A DNA stretch of 64,000 bases from CAZDKK01 sp964506245 (GCA_964506245.1 CAZDKK010000010.1:41952-105951); one strand, 5' to 3'; positions 42,254-52,089 are shown, counted from the first letter of the stretch. A program made the numbers and translations. The notes: generated from the letters alone by a model not told the origin.

Positions 42254-43423
42254 CTACCCATTCGCGCCCGGCGCTTCGGGGGCGGGGGCTCCGGCCGCCG
42301 GGACCTCGGTGTCCGCCGCGGGCGCAGGCAGCCGGCCGCCCTGCCCGAACGCGGTCAGGCCGCCGAGCGCGCCGAGGCCCATCGTTTCGACCGCCGTCGA
42401 GGGCACGATGATCATGCTGCCCTTCTGCTTCAATCCCTCGAAGACCATGTTCATCGCCCGCAGGTGCAGCGCCACGGGATTGTCACGATAGGCCTCGCTG
42501 GCCCGGGCGAACTTCTCGGCGATCTCGGTCTCGGCGGTGCCGAGGATCACGCGGCTCTGCCGCTCGCGCTCGGCCTGGGCCTGACGGCTCATCGCGTCCT
42601 CGAGCGCCTTGGGGATGATGATGTCGCGGATCTCGACCGACTGGATCGTGATGCCCCAGGGGTCCGTCTTGCGGTCGAGCACCTGCTGGATCTCGTGGCC
42701 CAGGCGCTCGCGGTCCGAGAGCATCTGGGACAGCTCGTGGCGGCCGATCGCATCGCGCAGGGCGGTCTGCGCGCTCAGGATGACCGTTGCCTCGTAGTCG
42801 GCGACCTCGAGCACGCTCATCTTGGCGTCCCACACGAGCCAGAATGCGATGGCATCCACGTTGACCGGCACGGTGTCGCGCGTCAGGGTCGTCTCGGCCC
42901 GGAAGTCGGTCGCGCGGATGCGGTGGTCGATGAAGCGATCGACGCGATCGAGGAGCGGCAGCACGAAGAACAGACCCGGTCCCTTCAAGCAGCGATACTT
43001 GCCGAGCCGCAGCACCACGCCCTTCTCCCACTGATGCGCGACCTGCGCTGAGGCCGAGACCAGAAGCCCGGCGTAGGCGGCGACGTACGTGGGGGTCAAG
43101 TCGACGCGCCGATACAGCGCCTGCATCACGATCCAGTGGGCCACACCCAGGCCGATGAGCGTCTGCCACTTCGGGGCTGCAGCCAGGATCGCCCCGAAGA
43201 CGATGCCGCACAGCAGGAGCATCATGTCGGGCCGGATGGGGGCCAGACCCCAGCCGCGATCCGAGACCTGGGACTGCAGGAACGCCCCTGCAGCGGCGAA
43301 GACCATGAGCACGACCAGATTGATGCTGCCGAAGCGGAAGTCATTGCGGGCCAGCTTCGGAGGCGCGGTCTTCGCCTCGTCGGGGGGCTGCTTGGGGGTG
43401 AACAGGGCAATCAGTTCTTTCAC
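42254..43423 (-). CDS. Slipin/stomatin-like SPFH (band 7) membrane protein
   Basis: 389 residues with a GTG start overlapping the GntR stop (GTGA) and a strong GGAGGAGGAG site. Residues 1-130 contain several hydrophobic helices (INLVVLMVFAAAGAFL, MMLLLCGIVFGAILA, PTYVAAYAGLLVSASA). The band 7 domain follows: GVVLRLGKYRCLKGPGLFF, TLTRDTVPVNVDAIAFW, GITIQSVEIRDIIIPKALED. An Ala/Glu-rich helix and a Pro/Ala tail end it. The family forms oligomeric scaffolds on membranes. Four-helix N-termini are longer than in typical slipins. Confidence 0.87.
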   Translation of the reverse strand: MKELIALFTPKQPPDEAKTAPPKLARNDFRFGSINLVVLMVFAAAGAFLQSQVSDRGWGLAPIRPDMMLLLCGIVFGAILAAAPKWQTLIGLGVAHWIVMQALYRRVDLTPTYVAAYAGLLVSASAQVAHQWEKGVVLRLGKYRCLKGPGLFFVLPLLDRVDRFIDHRIRATDFRAETTLTRDTVPVNVDAIAFWLVWDAKMSVLEVADYEATVILSAQTALRDAIGRHELSQMLSDRERLGHEIQQVLDRKTDPWGITIQSVEIRDIIIPKALEDAMSRQAQAERERQSRVILGTAETEIAEKFARASEAYRDNPVALHLRAMNMVFEGLKQKGSMIIVPSTAVETMGLGALGGLTAFGQGGRLPAPAADTEVPAAGAPAPEAPGANG

Positions 43424-43830
43424 GACTCCTCCTCCTTCGACCGGTCGGCCGCCGGACCCTCGGCCAGGGCCTCGAGGATCTCCTGCGGGCCGAATCCGAA
43501 CTCGGCAGCCTTCGACAGGAACTCGGTGATGAGTTCGCGCAGTTTGGCCGCCCTCACGACTTCACCCTGCGTGACCTCGCGGTCCGCGACGAACGTGCCC
43601 TTGCCGCGCAGCGTGTGGACGATCCCCATCCGCTCCAGATCGAGGTAGGCGCGCGCGACGGTGTTGTAGTTCACGTTGAGGTCCACGGAGAGTTGGCGGA
43701 CGGTGGGCAGCTGCTCCCCGGGTCTCAACTCCGCTCCGGCGACGCGCACGCGCACCCAGTCGATGATCTGGCGATAGATGGGGACCCCACTGGCGGTATC
43801 GAGGGTCAGGCTGGAACGCTGGTTTCCCAT
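43420..43830 (-). CDS. GntR-family (YtrA-type) transcriptional regulator
   Basis: 136 residues from ATG 43830 with AGGAAGGG upstream. The winged helix is typical: YRQIIDWVRVRVAGAELRPG, then LPTVRQLSVDLNVNYNTVARAYLDLE and a KGTFVAD wing. Only ~50 residues follow, too short for a ligand domain, as in the YtrA subfamily that controls its own membrane-protein operon. It overlaps the band-7 gene. The promoter directly upstream contains a short dyad that could be its operator. Confidence 0.88.
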   Translation of the reverse strand: MGNQRSSLTLDTASGVPIYRQIIDWVRVRVAGAELRPGEQLPTVRQLSVDLNVNYNTVARAYLDLERMGIVHTLRGKGTFVADREVTQGEVVRAAKLRELITEFLSKAAEFGFGPQEILEALAEGPAADRSKEEES

Positions 43831-43870
43831 GGGGCACCCTTCCTTAGTTGTGGTTCAACATTGCACTAAT

Positions 43871-43899
43871 ACACTAGTTCAATAGATCGACCATGTCAA
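43871..43899 (-). promoter_or_regulatory. Sigma-70 promoter of the GntR operon with a probable operator
   Basis: On the minus strand TTGACA (43899-43894) and TAGTGT (43876-43871) are 17 bp apart, a perfect -35 and a fair -10, about 40 bp before the GntR start codon. The -10 overlaps ACTA-N6-TAGT, with TAGTG occurring twice, the sort of site a YtrA-type regulator binds. Autoregulation is inferred. Confidence 0.65.
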
Positions 43900-43918
43900 G
43901 GGGATTCTTGACCCCAGG

Positions 43919-44066
43919 TTGTGGAACGAAGATTGGTGAGGACTACGCTGTAAATACTTGTAAAGTAATAGCTTAGGAAATCAAAGTACCACTATAGCGG
44001 TCCTGGGACGTAAGTCCCGGAGGATTCGCAGGGCGGCCGGCGGTTTCACCAATCTTCGCACCACAA
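43919..44066 (+). promoter_or_regulatory. Highly structured leader or cruciform element upstream of the TonB-dependent receptor
   Basis: Arms 43919-43939 and 44046-44066 pair over 21 positions with two mismatches (core CGAAGATTGGTGA). Enclosed are GGAC/GTCC plus CGCTGT/ATAGCG (43940-43951 with 43994-44003), a hairpin TACTT-GTA-AAGTA (43955-43967) and a hairpin GGGAC-GTAA-GTCCC (44005-44018) with a GNRA-type tetraloop. The layout looks like a multi-branched RNA, such as a riboswitch, ending 77 bp before the receptor start. It does not match cobalamin, TPP, moco, FMN or c-di-GMP classes as far as I can judge. A small MITE-like element is an alternative. Confidence 0.5.
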
Positions 44067-44143
44067 TCTTGCTGGAGTAGGTGCCCACGGCTAGTCTGAG
44101 GCGGCTCTCGTTTCGAGGTCAGAACATCGCTGCGGAGGCACTC

Positions 44144-46225
44144 ATGCCAGCCATCCTGTTCACCTGGGCCGTGGCCCTGGGGCTCGGACTGACGGGGTCG
44201 ATCGGTGCCGCGGGATCTGCCACCGCGGGGTCTGCTACCGCGGGCCTGGCAGACCAACCAGCCCCGGCGCCCGAGGCCGCTGCCGACACCCTGCGTCAGG
44301 TCTTCGTCATGCCCCGGGTGGTGATCACGGCGAGCCGCCTGGACCGCATGCTGGGCGCCGGGCAAGTGCAGCTGGGCGAGCAGGCGATCGAGGTGACCGA
44401 TGGCCGCGCGATCGCGGACCTGGCGCCGCTGCTGCCCTCGACGAAGGCCAACGTGAACTCCCGCGGGGAGGCGCTCTTCATGGTGCGCGGCGCATCGGAG
44501 CGTCACGTGCCGGTCTTTCTGGAGGGCATCCCCCTCACGGTCCCCTGGGACGAGCGTGCCGACCTCTCCATGATCCCGACCGATGCGATCGCCGGCGTCG
44601 ACGCGCGGCGCGGGGTGCACAGCGTCTTGGACGGCCCGAACGCGCTGGCCGGCGTGGTTCACCTCGTGCCTGCGGAGCAGCTCGCGGACGGTCAGGCCGC
44701 GCGGGTCACCGGGGAGATCGGCGAAGGCGAGCACTTCGAGGCGCACACCACCTACACACGCAGGCAGGGGGGCTGGCACACGCTGGCCGCACTGGCCCAT
44801 CGTCAATGGGAATCCTGGTTGGTGCCGGCCGACCTCCGTGCCCCGCACCACCAGTCTGCGCGGCGCAGCCGCACCAACAGCGATCTCGCGCAGACAGCGC
44901 TGACCGTGCGTGTGGGCCGCGAGTGGAGTGCGGACTCGCGCATCAGCCTGCTGGTTCTGGCGGCGGATGGTTCCAAAGGCGTGCCACCGGAAACGCACCT
45001 CGGGGTCGACGACGCCCGGTTCTGGCGCTATCCCGAGCACCAGCGCGCCGTCCTCGGAGTGAGTGGGGAAGCGCCGCTCGATGCTGGGCGCCGGTGGGAC
45101 CTGCAGGCCAGCGCCTCGTTCGACCTCTTCCGGCAGGAGATCCACCCCTACGATGACGCGAGCTACACAACCCCGGTGCTCGTCCCGGACAGCGTCGACT
45201 ACGAGACCGACAATGACCAGACCGCCTACGCGCAGGTCCAGATCGGTCGCCGCTTAGGGGAGAGTGGCCGCGTGGCCGCCAAGGGCGTTGCGCGCTACAC
45301 GCGGCACGGTGAATCGCTCGTGTACCGCGGCCCCGAGCTGTTCTACTCCGAGTGGCTCACGTCGCTGGCGATGGAAGGTGCGCGGGAGTGGCCCGGCGGC
45401 TGGCGGCTCACCGCCGGCGCGGGGATCGAGGGGGCCGCCACGCCCGAGACGGGCGACAAGCCGTCGCGCGACGCGGTCAGCGACCCGGTGCTGCACGGGC
45501 GAGTCGAGCGGCGCTGGAGCACGCTGCTCGAGACCTACGCCAGCGCGTCGCGGCGGAGCCGCTTCCCATCGCTGCGCGAGCTCTACTCGGGTGCGCTGGG
45601 CAAGTTCATCCCCAATCCCGACCTCGACCCCGAGCGCCAGGACCTGTACGAGCTGGGCGCGCTCATCAAGGGCTCCAGCGGTGAGGTTGGCATCGCCGGT
45701 TTCGCCGGCTACTTGCACGGGGGGATCGAGAAGGTCTCGCGCGACGGCAAGCAACAGCGCGTCAATGTCCACGAAGTCCGCACGCTGGGTCTGGAGTTCT
45801 CGGGCGGCTGGCGGCCCGCGTCCGGCCTGCGCCTGCAGGTGAACCACACCATCCTCCAGGCACGGCGGGAAGAGGATGGGGACTACCGGCTACCGGCCGA
45901 AGATCGCCCCGACTACACAGGGGCTTTCACAGCCGCCTGGTCTCCGGCCGAGGCGCTCGACCTGCGGCTGGAGGCGACGGCCGTGGGCCCGCGGCACAGC
46001 CTCGATGCCACGGACGAGACGGATGGCCTGCGCCGCCTGCCCGCCCAGGGCACCTGGAATCTGCGCATCGCCCGCAGCTTCCGCCCCACGGGTGGCCCCG
46101 CAACGTACGGCGAGGTCTTCCTGCGCCTCAACAACCTCTTCGATCAGATCGTGGAATACCAGGCCGGGCTGCCCGAGCCCGGCCGCATGCTGTTGGCGGG
46201 CGTGAAGCTGGACCTGGAGGGCTAG
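44144..46225 (+). CDS. TonB-dependent outer-membrane receptor
   Basis: 693 residues from ATG 44144 (GGAGG six bases upstream; signal peptide ILFTWAVALGLGLTGSIGA). The plug starts with VFVMPRVVITASRLD and contains FMVRGASERHVPVFLEGIPL and DAIAGVDARRGVHSVLDGPNALAGVV. The remainder is a beta-barrel of alternating strands with tyrosine/tryptophan girdles (ETYASASRRSRFPSLRELYS, FLRLNNLFDQIVEYQ). The family imports siderophores, cobalamin, metals or sugars with TonB energy. The ligand is not evident; the structured leader may report on it. Confidence 0.88.
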   Translation: MPAILFTWAVALGLGLTGSIGAAGSATAGSATAGLADQPAPAPEAAADTLRQVFVMPRVVITASRLDRMLGAGQVQLGEQAIEVTDGRAIADLAPLLPSTKANVNSRGEALFMVRGASERHVPVFLEGIPLTVPWDERADLSMIPTDAIAGVDARRGVHSVLDGPNALAGVVHLVPAEQLADGQAARVTGEIGEGEHFEAHTTYTRRQGGWHTLAALAHRQWESWLVPADLRAPHHQSARRSRTNSDLAQTALTVRVGREWSADSRISLLVLAADGSKGVPPETHLGVDDARFWRYPEHQRAVLGVSGEAPLDAGRRWDLQASASFDLFRQEIHPYDDASYTTPVLVPDSVDYETDNDQTAYAQVQIGRRLGESGRVAAKGVARYTRHGESLVYRGPELFYSEWLTSLAMEGAREWPGGWRLTAGAGIEGAATPETGDKPSRDAVSDPVLHGRVERRWSTLLETYASASRRSRFPSLRELYSGALGKFIPNPDLDPERQDLYELGALIKGSSGEVGIAGFAGYLHGGIEKVSRDGKQQRVNVHEVRTLGLEFSGGWRPASGLRLQVNHTILQARREEDGDYRLPAEDRPDYTGAFTAAWSPAEALDLRLEATAVGPRHSLDATDETDGLRRLPAQGTWNLRIARSFRPTGGPATYGEVFLRLNNLFDQIVEYQAGLPEPGRMLLAGVKLDLEG

Positions 46226-46278
46226 CGGGGGCCATCCGGGCAGAAGCGCCGCGCGTGCACGTCGGTGCCTGCCCGGCC

Positions 46279-46304
46279 CGGAGCCGGAACCCATTCCGGC
46301 TCCG
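46279..46304 (+). terminator. Bidirectional hairpin between convergent genes
   Basis: CGGAGCCGGAA (46279-46289) and TTCCGGCTCCG (46294-46304) form a perfect 11-bp stem with a CCCA loop, between the receptor gene and the convergent C25-like gene. The AA/TT at the top and lack of T tracts leave the mechanism open. Confidence 0.65.
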
Positions 46305-46329
46305 AGCCTCTGAGCCCGCGCGACGGGCC

Positions 46330-49300
46330 CTATCGCAGGAGCAGCATGCGCCGCGTGTCGGATCGTTCCGGCGTCTCCAGCCGATAGAAGTAGACCCCGG
46401 CGGGCAGCGGCGCACCCGCCTCATCCGCGCCGCTCCAGATGAGTGCCTGCGGTCCCGCCGGCAGCAGACCCTCGTGCAGTGTCCGCACGCACCGGCCATC
46501 CAGGTCGAACACCAGCAGCCGGATCGGCTGAGGCGCCCCGAGCTCGAACCGGATCGTCGTCGCCCCGCTCCACGGGTTCGGCGCGTTGCTCAGCAGCAAG
46601 CGCGTCCCGTCGCCCGCGCCGGGTTGCGACACACCCGAATAGCCCGGTGCCCCGGTCGTGTAGCGCAGCGCCAGTCCGTTCGCGTATGACGCGGCGGTCG
46701 CCGGGCGGCGCGCGTAGTAGCAGAAGGTGATGCCGGTCGAGTGGTCGGCGTTCTGGATGCCGGCGGTCGAGTACATTTGCTCGCCGTCGGTGTCCTGGAT
46801 CTGCTCGTACATGACGTCGATGATTCCGTCCCCGGTCACCGTCGGGTAGTAGGCGGGATCATAGAGGATGATCTCGAAGCTCTCGATGCCGCCGCCGTAA
46901 TCGTTGACCACCCTGTCCCAGGCGACCACGAAGCGGTGATTGGCGGCGTCGCTCCAGTAGTAGACCTTGTTGGTGCCGCTCTGCCACAGGTCGTCCCAGA
47001 AGCCGGCGATCATGTTGGCCGGACCCTCCGCGGAGGGCAGGTACCAATTGCGGTAGCAGACCACGTAGGTGTGGCCCATCGCCATCCAGCCGTTGGAGCA
47101 GACCGTCACCCGGTCGAAGGGCTGACCGTAGAAGGTGAAGGTGAAGGGCAGATTCAGCGTGCGCGAGTCGTCCTGGCTGCTGCCGTAGTCGGTGAGATCG
47201 ACACTCGTGCCAGGGCCCCCGCTGGCCGGATTGATGTCGATCCACTGGTAGTGGGGGGCATCCGGGTAGCCGGTGTCGGTCTGGTCGTAGCACCAGTAGC
47301 CGTAGGCGTCGGGTCCGGTGGGATCGTTCGCGTCGGCCGTTCCAACCGGCAGCGTGAACGGCACGCGGAGCCGGATCCCATCGCTGCAGACGAGCTCGAG
47401 CCGCAGATTGGCGAGCTGTCCCGGGATGCAGTCCGTCGGCGACATGATCCGGAACGTGTCCATCGCGTTCGATGCCGTCGCGTCGGGGACGATCGTGCCG
47501 TAACTGCCCACCGCATCGACGACCCGAATCGCATAGCTCTCGGAGGCCAGCATGGCCGTGACCGGACCCTGGGCGGCGTAGAGACCGTTGTTCCTCACCA
47601 CCACCGTGATCTCGCCGGACTCGCCCGGATCGACGGTCGTGCCGAAGCCGATCAGGTTCGCGCTCTGGAAGACCAGCTCCGCGCCCGACACCGGGACGTC
47701 CAGGAGCGAGGTCCAACTCCCCAGCCCGGAGGTCACCTCCAGGGTGAAGTGCAGGATGTGCCCAGGGGGCGTCCCCGGGTAGAGGCGCAGCTGCACCGGC
47801 TGCGGGGAGACGACCACCTGCCCACCCGCGATGTCCCCGATCTGCACGTCGGCATTGCCCAGCCAGCCGAGGTTCGGGTCCGCGCAGCGCACGTGCAGCT
47901 CGATGGCTTGGGCCGTGCTCGTGCCGAAGTTCTGCAGCGCGATGCTGAGGTCGAATGTCTCGCCCGGGTTGACCACCCCATCCCCGTTGCCGTCCCGATC
48001 CCCACCTGGGCCGTCCTCGATCGTGTAACCGCTCAATCCCACGAAGACCTCGGGGTCCACGATCTGGATCGTGCTCTGGTAGGGGTAGAGGTTGTGACCG
48101 GACACGACCAGCGAGATAGCGCCCGTCTGCCCCGTGTCGATCGGGAGCTGCACCGATCCGCTGGCATCGGTCCAGCCGCCGATGCGGATCTGGCTCCCCT
48201 TGCTGAGGTAGACCCAGGCGCCTTCGATCGGCTGCGCGCCCTCATCCGCAACGGCGATGGAGACGACGTTCGCACCCCGGGCGACACTGGCCGGGTGGCT
48301 CACCACCAGTTCCCGGGGCACGCCCGTCCAGAGCTCGGTCGCCGGATCTGCGATCAGCGTATTCCAGTAGCAGTAGCGCCCGGCGTAGCTCAGCTCCTGC
48401 ACCTCGTAGTTGCGGACCAGTTCAATCTTGCCGTACGTGTAGTTCGCACCGAGGCGGTAGGCGCCCACATCGACAATGCCGTGCGCGACACCTGCCAAGA
48501 AGCAGTTGTTGTACCGCGTGTGGGTGCTCGAGGTCGCGGTGCCCACCCCGCCGATGCCCGAGGTGATATTGGTGGTGCCCACCCCGCCGCGGATCCAGGC
48601 CTCGCTCTGCGAGGTTCCGCTGTACCAGGTGCCGGAGCCGCAAGTGGGGATCACGGCGTAGGTGAGCTTCGGGCCGTTGGTCAGGGAAGCGATGTCCCCT
48701 GAGCCGATCCCGCTCATGCCCAGCCAGCCGCGGTAGGCGAAGAACGAACGACCCTGGTTCAGGCTCGCGAGTGTGAGGTACTCGTAGGAACCCGAGAACA
48801 CGGTGTCGACGCAGGTGAAGCCATCCTCGCGCAGTCGCTCCTTGATCCATTGCATGATGTGGACGCACGAAATACCCGAGGACGACCGGTCACCGGTCAG
48901 ACACGCGCTGGTGAACCAGTTCGTGTCCGTCATGTAGGGCGTCTGCTCGTAGCTGTTGATCTTGTACACGATCCGTTCGAGCGTGGTCAAATCCTCGGCT
49001 GAAATCCGGCCGACATAGGCGTCCGGCATGAGGTCGTCGCCGGTGAGCTGAGAGTAGGGATGGTCGCCCTGCCCGTGGGTCGAGCTGTAGTTCTCGGTGA
49101 ACGTCGGCAGAGGGAAGGAGCCCGTCGCATCTCCGACCAGGGAGATGTACTCGGGCGGATCGTCCCAGGTCGTATACGCGGTCTGCAGCCAGGTGCGGAT
49201 GCTGGTGCTCGCCGTGCCGGTCTCGGCCGTCGTGGCGTGGACCACGTTGAAGCCCATCCGGCTGCGCCACTGGATCAACGGCTGGAGGAGCGCCGTCACC

Positions 49301-50067
49301 TGCGCATTGTCCCTCGAGATGATCACATAGGTGCCGAGGTGCGGTGCGATGCCGCTGCGACCGCCGCTCTCGGGGTCGTAGTTCACGACCATCGACCGGT
49401 AGAGATCGTCAAAGCCGGCCGTGAGGCGCGCGGGCGCCCGCTGGGGGGCACTGCGCAGATCGACGCCGCTGTACTCCAGGGCGAGCTCCACGCGGCGCAC
49501 GACCTTGAGCTGGCCGGTCACCGGATTGAAGCGCACGGGGTGGAAGACGACCGGCACCACCCGCAGGTCGCGCATCAGCGATGGCGCCCCGATCGTCACC
49601 GGATCCTGGCCGATGAAGGCGTTGCGCTGGTAGGCCGCCTGGTCGTATTCGAACGTCTCGCTCTCTTCGGTCTGCATCGGCAGCAGATGGAAACCCTCCA
49701 AGATCTCCTCTTCGACCGAGGCGATCTGCAGCGTCACGCCGGACGTGGCCGGGATGGCGACGTAGCGCACGTACGCCGGCAACGCGGGCTGACCGCTCTC
49801 GCCGTGGAGCTGGCCGTCTTCGACCAAGACCGTCTGGAAGACCTCGCCGTTGAGGTCGAGGGTCTCCACGGCCAGGGCGGGGAGTTCGATGGTCAGGCGC
49901 GTCGCCTGATCGTTGGAGGCGAGGGTCTGGAAGCTGGGAGGGGCAAGTTCCGCGCCCGCTTGCAGGGCTACCGTCGTGACGGCTCCGGCCGCGGGGCATC
50001 CGAACCCGAGAAGCAGCGCAACCAGCAGGCCCACCGGCCCGCCGTGGGGAATATGGCGATCGAGCAT
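46330..50067 (-). CDS. Exported C25 (gingipain-like) family protein with sorting domain, copy A
   Basis: 1245 residues from ATG 50067 (GGGAGGAG upstream, signal peptide LLVALLLGFGCPAAGA). Propeptide-like residues 30-230 lead to a C25-type region: YVIISRDNAQVTALLQPLI, PEYISLVGDATGSFPLP, PDAYVGRISAEDLTTLERIV. The nucleophile segment is IPTCGSGTW (Cys about 474), but the usual GH histidine motif reads YRGWLGMS, so activity is uncertain. Ig-like modules, a domain with DPTGPDAYGYWCYDQT and a FlgD-like end (MLLLR) follow. It is a close paralogue of the 52140-55856 product. Conserved Cys without the standard His could mean altered chemistry or a non-enzymatic role. Confidence 0.78.
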   Translation of the reverse strand: MLDRHIPHGGPVGLLVALLLGFGCPAAGAVTTVALQAGAELAPPSFQTLASNDQATRLTIELPALAVETLDLNGEVFQTVLVEDGQLHGESGQPALPAYVRYVAIPATSGVTLQIASVEEEILEGFHLLPMQTEESETFEYDQAAYQRNAFIGQDPVTIGAPSLMRDLRVVPVVFHPVRFNPVTGQLKVVRRVELALEYSGVDLRSAPQRAPARLTAGFDDLYRSMVVNYDPESGGRSGIAPHLGTYVIISRDNAQVTALLQPLIQWRSRMGFNVVHATTAETGTASTSIRTWLQTAYTTWDDPPEYISLVGDATGSFPLPTFTENYSSTHGQGDHPYSQLTGDDLMPDAYVGRISAEDLTTLERIVYKINSYEQTPYMTDTNWFTSACLTGDRSSSGISCVHIMQWIKERLREDGFTCVDTVFSGSYEYLTLASLNQGRSFFAYRGWLGMSGIGSGDIASLTNGPKLTYAVIPTCGSGTWYSGTSQSEAWIRGGVGTTNITSGIGGVGTATSSTHTRYNNCFLAGVAHGIVDVGAYRLGANYTYGKIELVRNYEVQELSYAGRYCYWNTLIADPATELWTGVPRELVVSHPASVARGANVVSIAVADEGAQPIEGAWVYLSKGSQIRIGGWTDASGSVQLPIDTGQTGAISLVVSGHNLYPYQSTIQIVDPEVFVGLSGYTIEDGPGGDRDGNGDGVVNPGETFDLSIALQNFGTSTAQAIELHVRCADPNLGWLGNADVQIGDIAGGQVVVSPQPVQLRLYPGTPPGHILHFTLEVTSGLGSWTSLLDVPVSGAELVFQSANLIGFGTTVDPGESGEITVVVRNNGLYAAQGPVTAMLASESYAIRVVDAVGSYGTIVPDATASNAMDTFRIMSPTDCIPGQLANLRLELVCSDGIRLRVPFTLPVGTADANDPTGPDAYGYWCYDQTDTGYPDAPHYQWIDINPASGGPGTSVDLTDYGSSQDDSRTLNLPFTFTFYGQPFDRVTVCSNGWMAMGHTYVVCYRNWYLPSAEGPANMIAGFWDDLWQSGTNKVYYWSDAANHRFVVAWDRVVNDYGGGIESFEIILYDPAYYPTVTGDGIIDVMYEQIQDTDGEQMYSTAGIQNADHSTGITFCYYARRPATAASYANGLALRYTTGAPGYSGVSQPGAGDGTRLLLSNAPNPWSGATTIRFELGAPQPIRLLVFDLDGRCVRTLHEGLLPAGPQALIWSGADEAGAPLPAGVYFYRLETPERSDTRRMLLLR

Positions 50068-50224
50068 GGACTCCTCCCTGGACAGAATGGTTCGCTGCGT
50101 GGCAGCGGCAGGTCCGCGCCGGACCCCCGATGCTCGCGATAGCTCAACTAAGTAATGATACTACGACCAAGGGGACTGCGGGTGCGGGATCGCTTCGGGC
50201 AGCCACCTGCATGCGCGGGCGGCC

Positions 50225-52033
50225 CTATCGGAGCACCAGCACGCGGCCCCCGGCCGCCGCGCGGCCATCCGGGCAGGTGAGTCGCACCAGGTAGACCCCC
50301 GTGTCCAGAGGACGTCCTTGCGCGTCCCGTCCGTCCCACGCCAAGGCATGAGGGCCTGCCGGCAACCGGCCGTCGTGGAGCACGCGTACCGCCCGGCCGC
50401 CCGCATCGTGCACCGCCACTTGGACATCGCCTGCCCGCGCCAGGACGAAGTGGACGGTGGCCCCCGCCCGGGCCGGATTGGGCTCCACGGCCAGCCGCGC
50501 GATCGGGGTGAGGGGTACCGGATCGGCGGAAGCCGGGTCGCCCCCCCGCAGGCGCAGCGCGATCGACCGGGTCGAAGGATAGATCGTGCCGTTGCTCCGG
50601 CGGGACAGCGAGGGCAGTCCGCTCGTGCCGACACAAGCGGCCCCCTCGTAGTCCGCGTGTCCAGCCGTGAGGCGGACCCAATAGCGCCCGGGGCCCAGCG
50701 TGACCTCGATGGGGTAGGAAGCCCACGCCACGGTGTTCGTGCTGAAGCGGTATTGGCAATCCGTCCAGGCCAGCGGCGTGCTCTCGTTCGGGAAGGTCCC
50801 CGTGCCGTCGTCGGGGAAGATCGTCGCGCGGAACCCCTCGGGCCGGTAGATCGACGTGTAACCGTCGAGGCCGACGGCGGTGATCATCACCTGCGGATCC
50901 GTGAGGTCGAAGGGCTGAAAGACCTCGAAGCCGCTGGCGGGGTCGCCACTCAACGCGCGGTGGGGCTGCGACGGGTCGCTGCCGTTGTCGAGCACGAAAG
51001 GCACCGTCCCGCACGGGTCGATCTCGCACTCGTCGGGGATTCCGTTGAAGTTGCAGTCCTCGCTGAAGCCGCTCTCGATGTCGTCCAGGTCGCGGATCTG
51101 GTTGTGGTTGCAGTCCTGCATCGGCTGCATGGGGCGATAGTCCAGGGACATGTCGGTTGGCGACAGCTCGCCGGGGCTCGTGTAGAGCAGCTCGGCGTTG
51201 GCGCCATCCAGGTCCGCGCGCCGGATCACCGCCTGCAGCTCGTCCGACCAGTAGACCTTGCCGCCGAGCACGTCCACCTCGAGGTCGATGAGACCCGAGC
51301 TGCCGCCCGACCCCGGCGTGTTGTCGTAGATCACCTCGAACCCCGTGTCGTCCAGATTGGCCCGGCCGACGTAGTCGGAGTTGGTGTTGGCGTCGAGGAA
51401 GTAGACACGATTCGCGGCCACATCGAGTGCGACGGCCGTGGTGGTCGTCACGCCGCGCACGACGGTCTGCAGGTATCCGGTGCCGTCGAGCTTGATGCGC
51501 CGGATCGCGCCGTCGGCGCAGAAGTAGACGTAGCCGTTGACCGGGTCGACGGCCGGCCGGCCGATGAAGGAGTAGATCGGATCGTAGGGGGTGATGGCGT
51601 AGACGGTCTCGACGCCCGACCCGTCCAGGTCGGCCCGCATGAGCAGGCCCAGTGCGTTGCCGGTGGGTGGGGCCTGCACCCAGTACATCTTGCCATTGAT
51701 CGCATCGACCGCGATTCCGCGTGGGTACTTGAGCCCGGTCACCAGGAGCTGCATCGCGCTGCCGTCGAGGTTCGCCCGCCGAATCGTCCCCGGCATGCTC
51801 CCGTGGGTCCAGTAGACCTTCTGGCCGTCCGAGTCGTAGTCGCAGCCCAAGGGCAGCCACTCCGCGGGCGGTATGGCAAAGAGCTCCGCGACCCCCGTGC
51901 CGTCGAGGTGCATCGACTTGATCTTCGGGTTGTTGTACTGGTACTCGGTGAAGATGAGGTGGGTCTGGGCCGCTGCCATTGAAGTGAGCACGATCAGGGT
52001 CAGAAACACGAAGCCAACCACGCGTGACTGCAT
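50225..52033 (-). CDS. Exported YWTD-type beta-propeller protein with Ca-binding-like repeats and sorting domain
   Basis: 602 residues from ATG 52033 (GGGAGGTG seven bases upstream; signal FVFLTLIVLTSMAAA). Residues 25-330 hold six-bladed LDL-receptor-like repeats: QKVYWTHGS, IRRANLDGSAMQLL, GKMYWVQ, GKVYWSDELQAVIRRADLDG. A thrombospondin-3-like Asp/Asn loop pair follows (DCNHNQIRDLDDIESG, DCNFNGIPDECEID), typical of calcium-binding linkers. The C-terminus is FlgD-like, ending VLVLR. A binding or structural role at the cell surface is likely. It lies between the two C25 paralogues on the same strand. Confidence 0.78.
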   Translation of the reverse strand: MQSRVVGFVFLTLIVLTSMAAAQTHLIFTEYQYNNPKIKSMHLDGTGVAELFAIPPAEWLPLGCDYDSDGQKVYWTHGSMPGTIRRANLDGSAMQLLVTGLKYPRGIAVDAINGKMYWVQAPPTGNALGLLMRADLDGSGVETVYAITPYDPIYSFIGRPAVDPVNGYVYFCADGAIRRIKLDGTGYLQTVVRGVTTTTAVALDVAANRVYFLDANTNSDYVGRANLDDTGFEVIYDNTPGSGGSSGLIDLEVDVLGGKVYWSDELQAVIRRADLDGANAELLYTSPGELSPTDMSLDYRPMQPMQDCNHNQIRDLDDIESGFSEDCNFNGIPDECEIDPCGTVPFVLDNGSDPSQPHRALSGDPASGFEVFQPFDLTDPQVMITAVGLDGYTSIYRPEGFRATIFPDDGTGTFPNESTPLAWTDCQYRFSTNTVAWASYPIEVTLGPGRYWVRLTAGHADYEGAACVGTSGLPSLSRRSNGTIYPSTRSIALRLRGGDPASADPVPLTPIARLAVEPNPARAGATVHFVLARAGDVQVAVHDAGGRAVRVLHDGRLPAGPHALAWDGRDAQGRPLDTGVYLVRLTCPDGRAAAGGRVLVLR

Positions 52034-52089
52034 CGCGACACCTCCCTGGGCACCCGGCCCTGTTGGATCGCGCGAGCTTGGAGCCCCGA

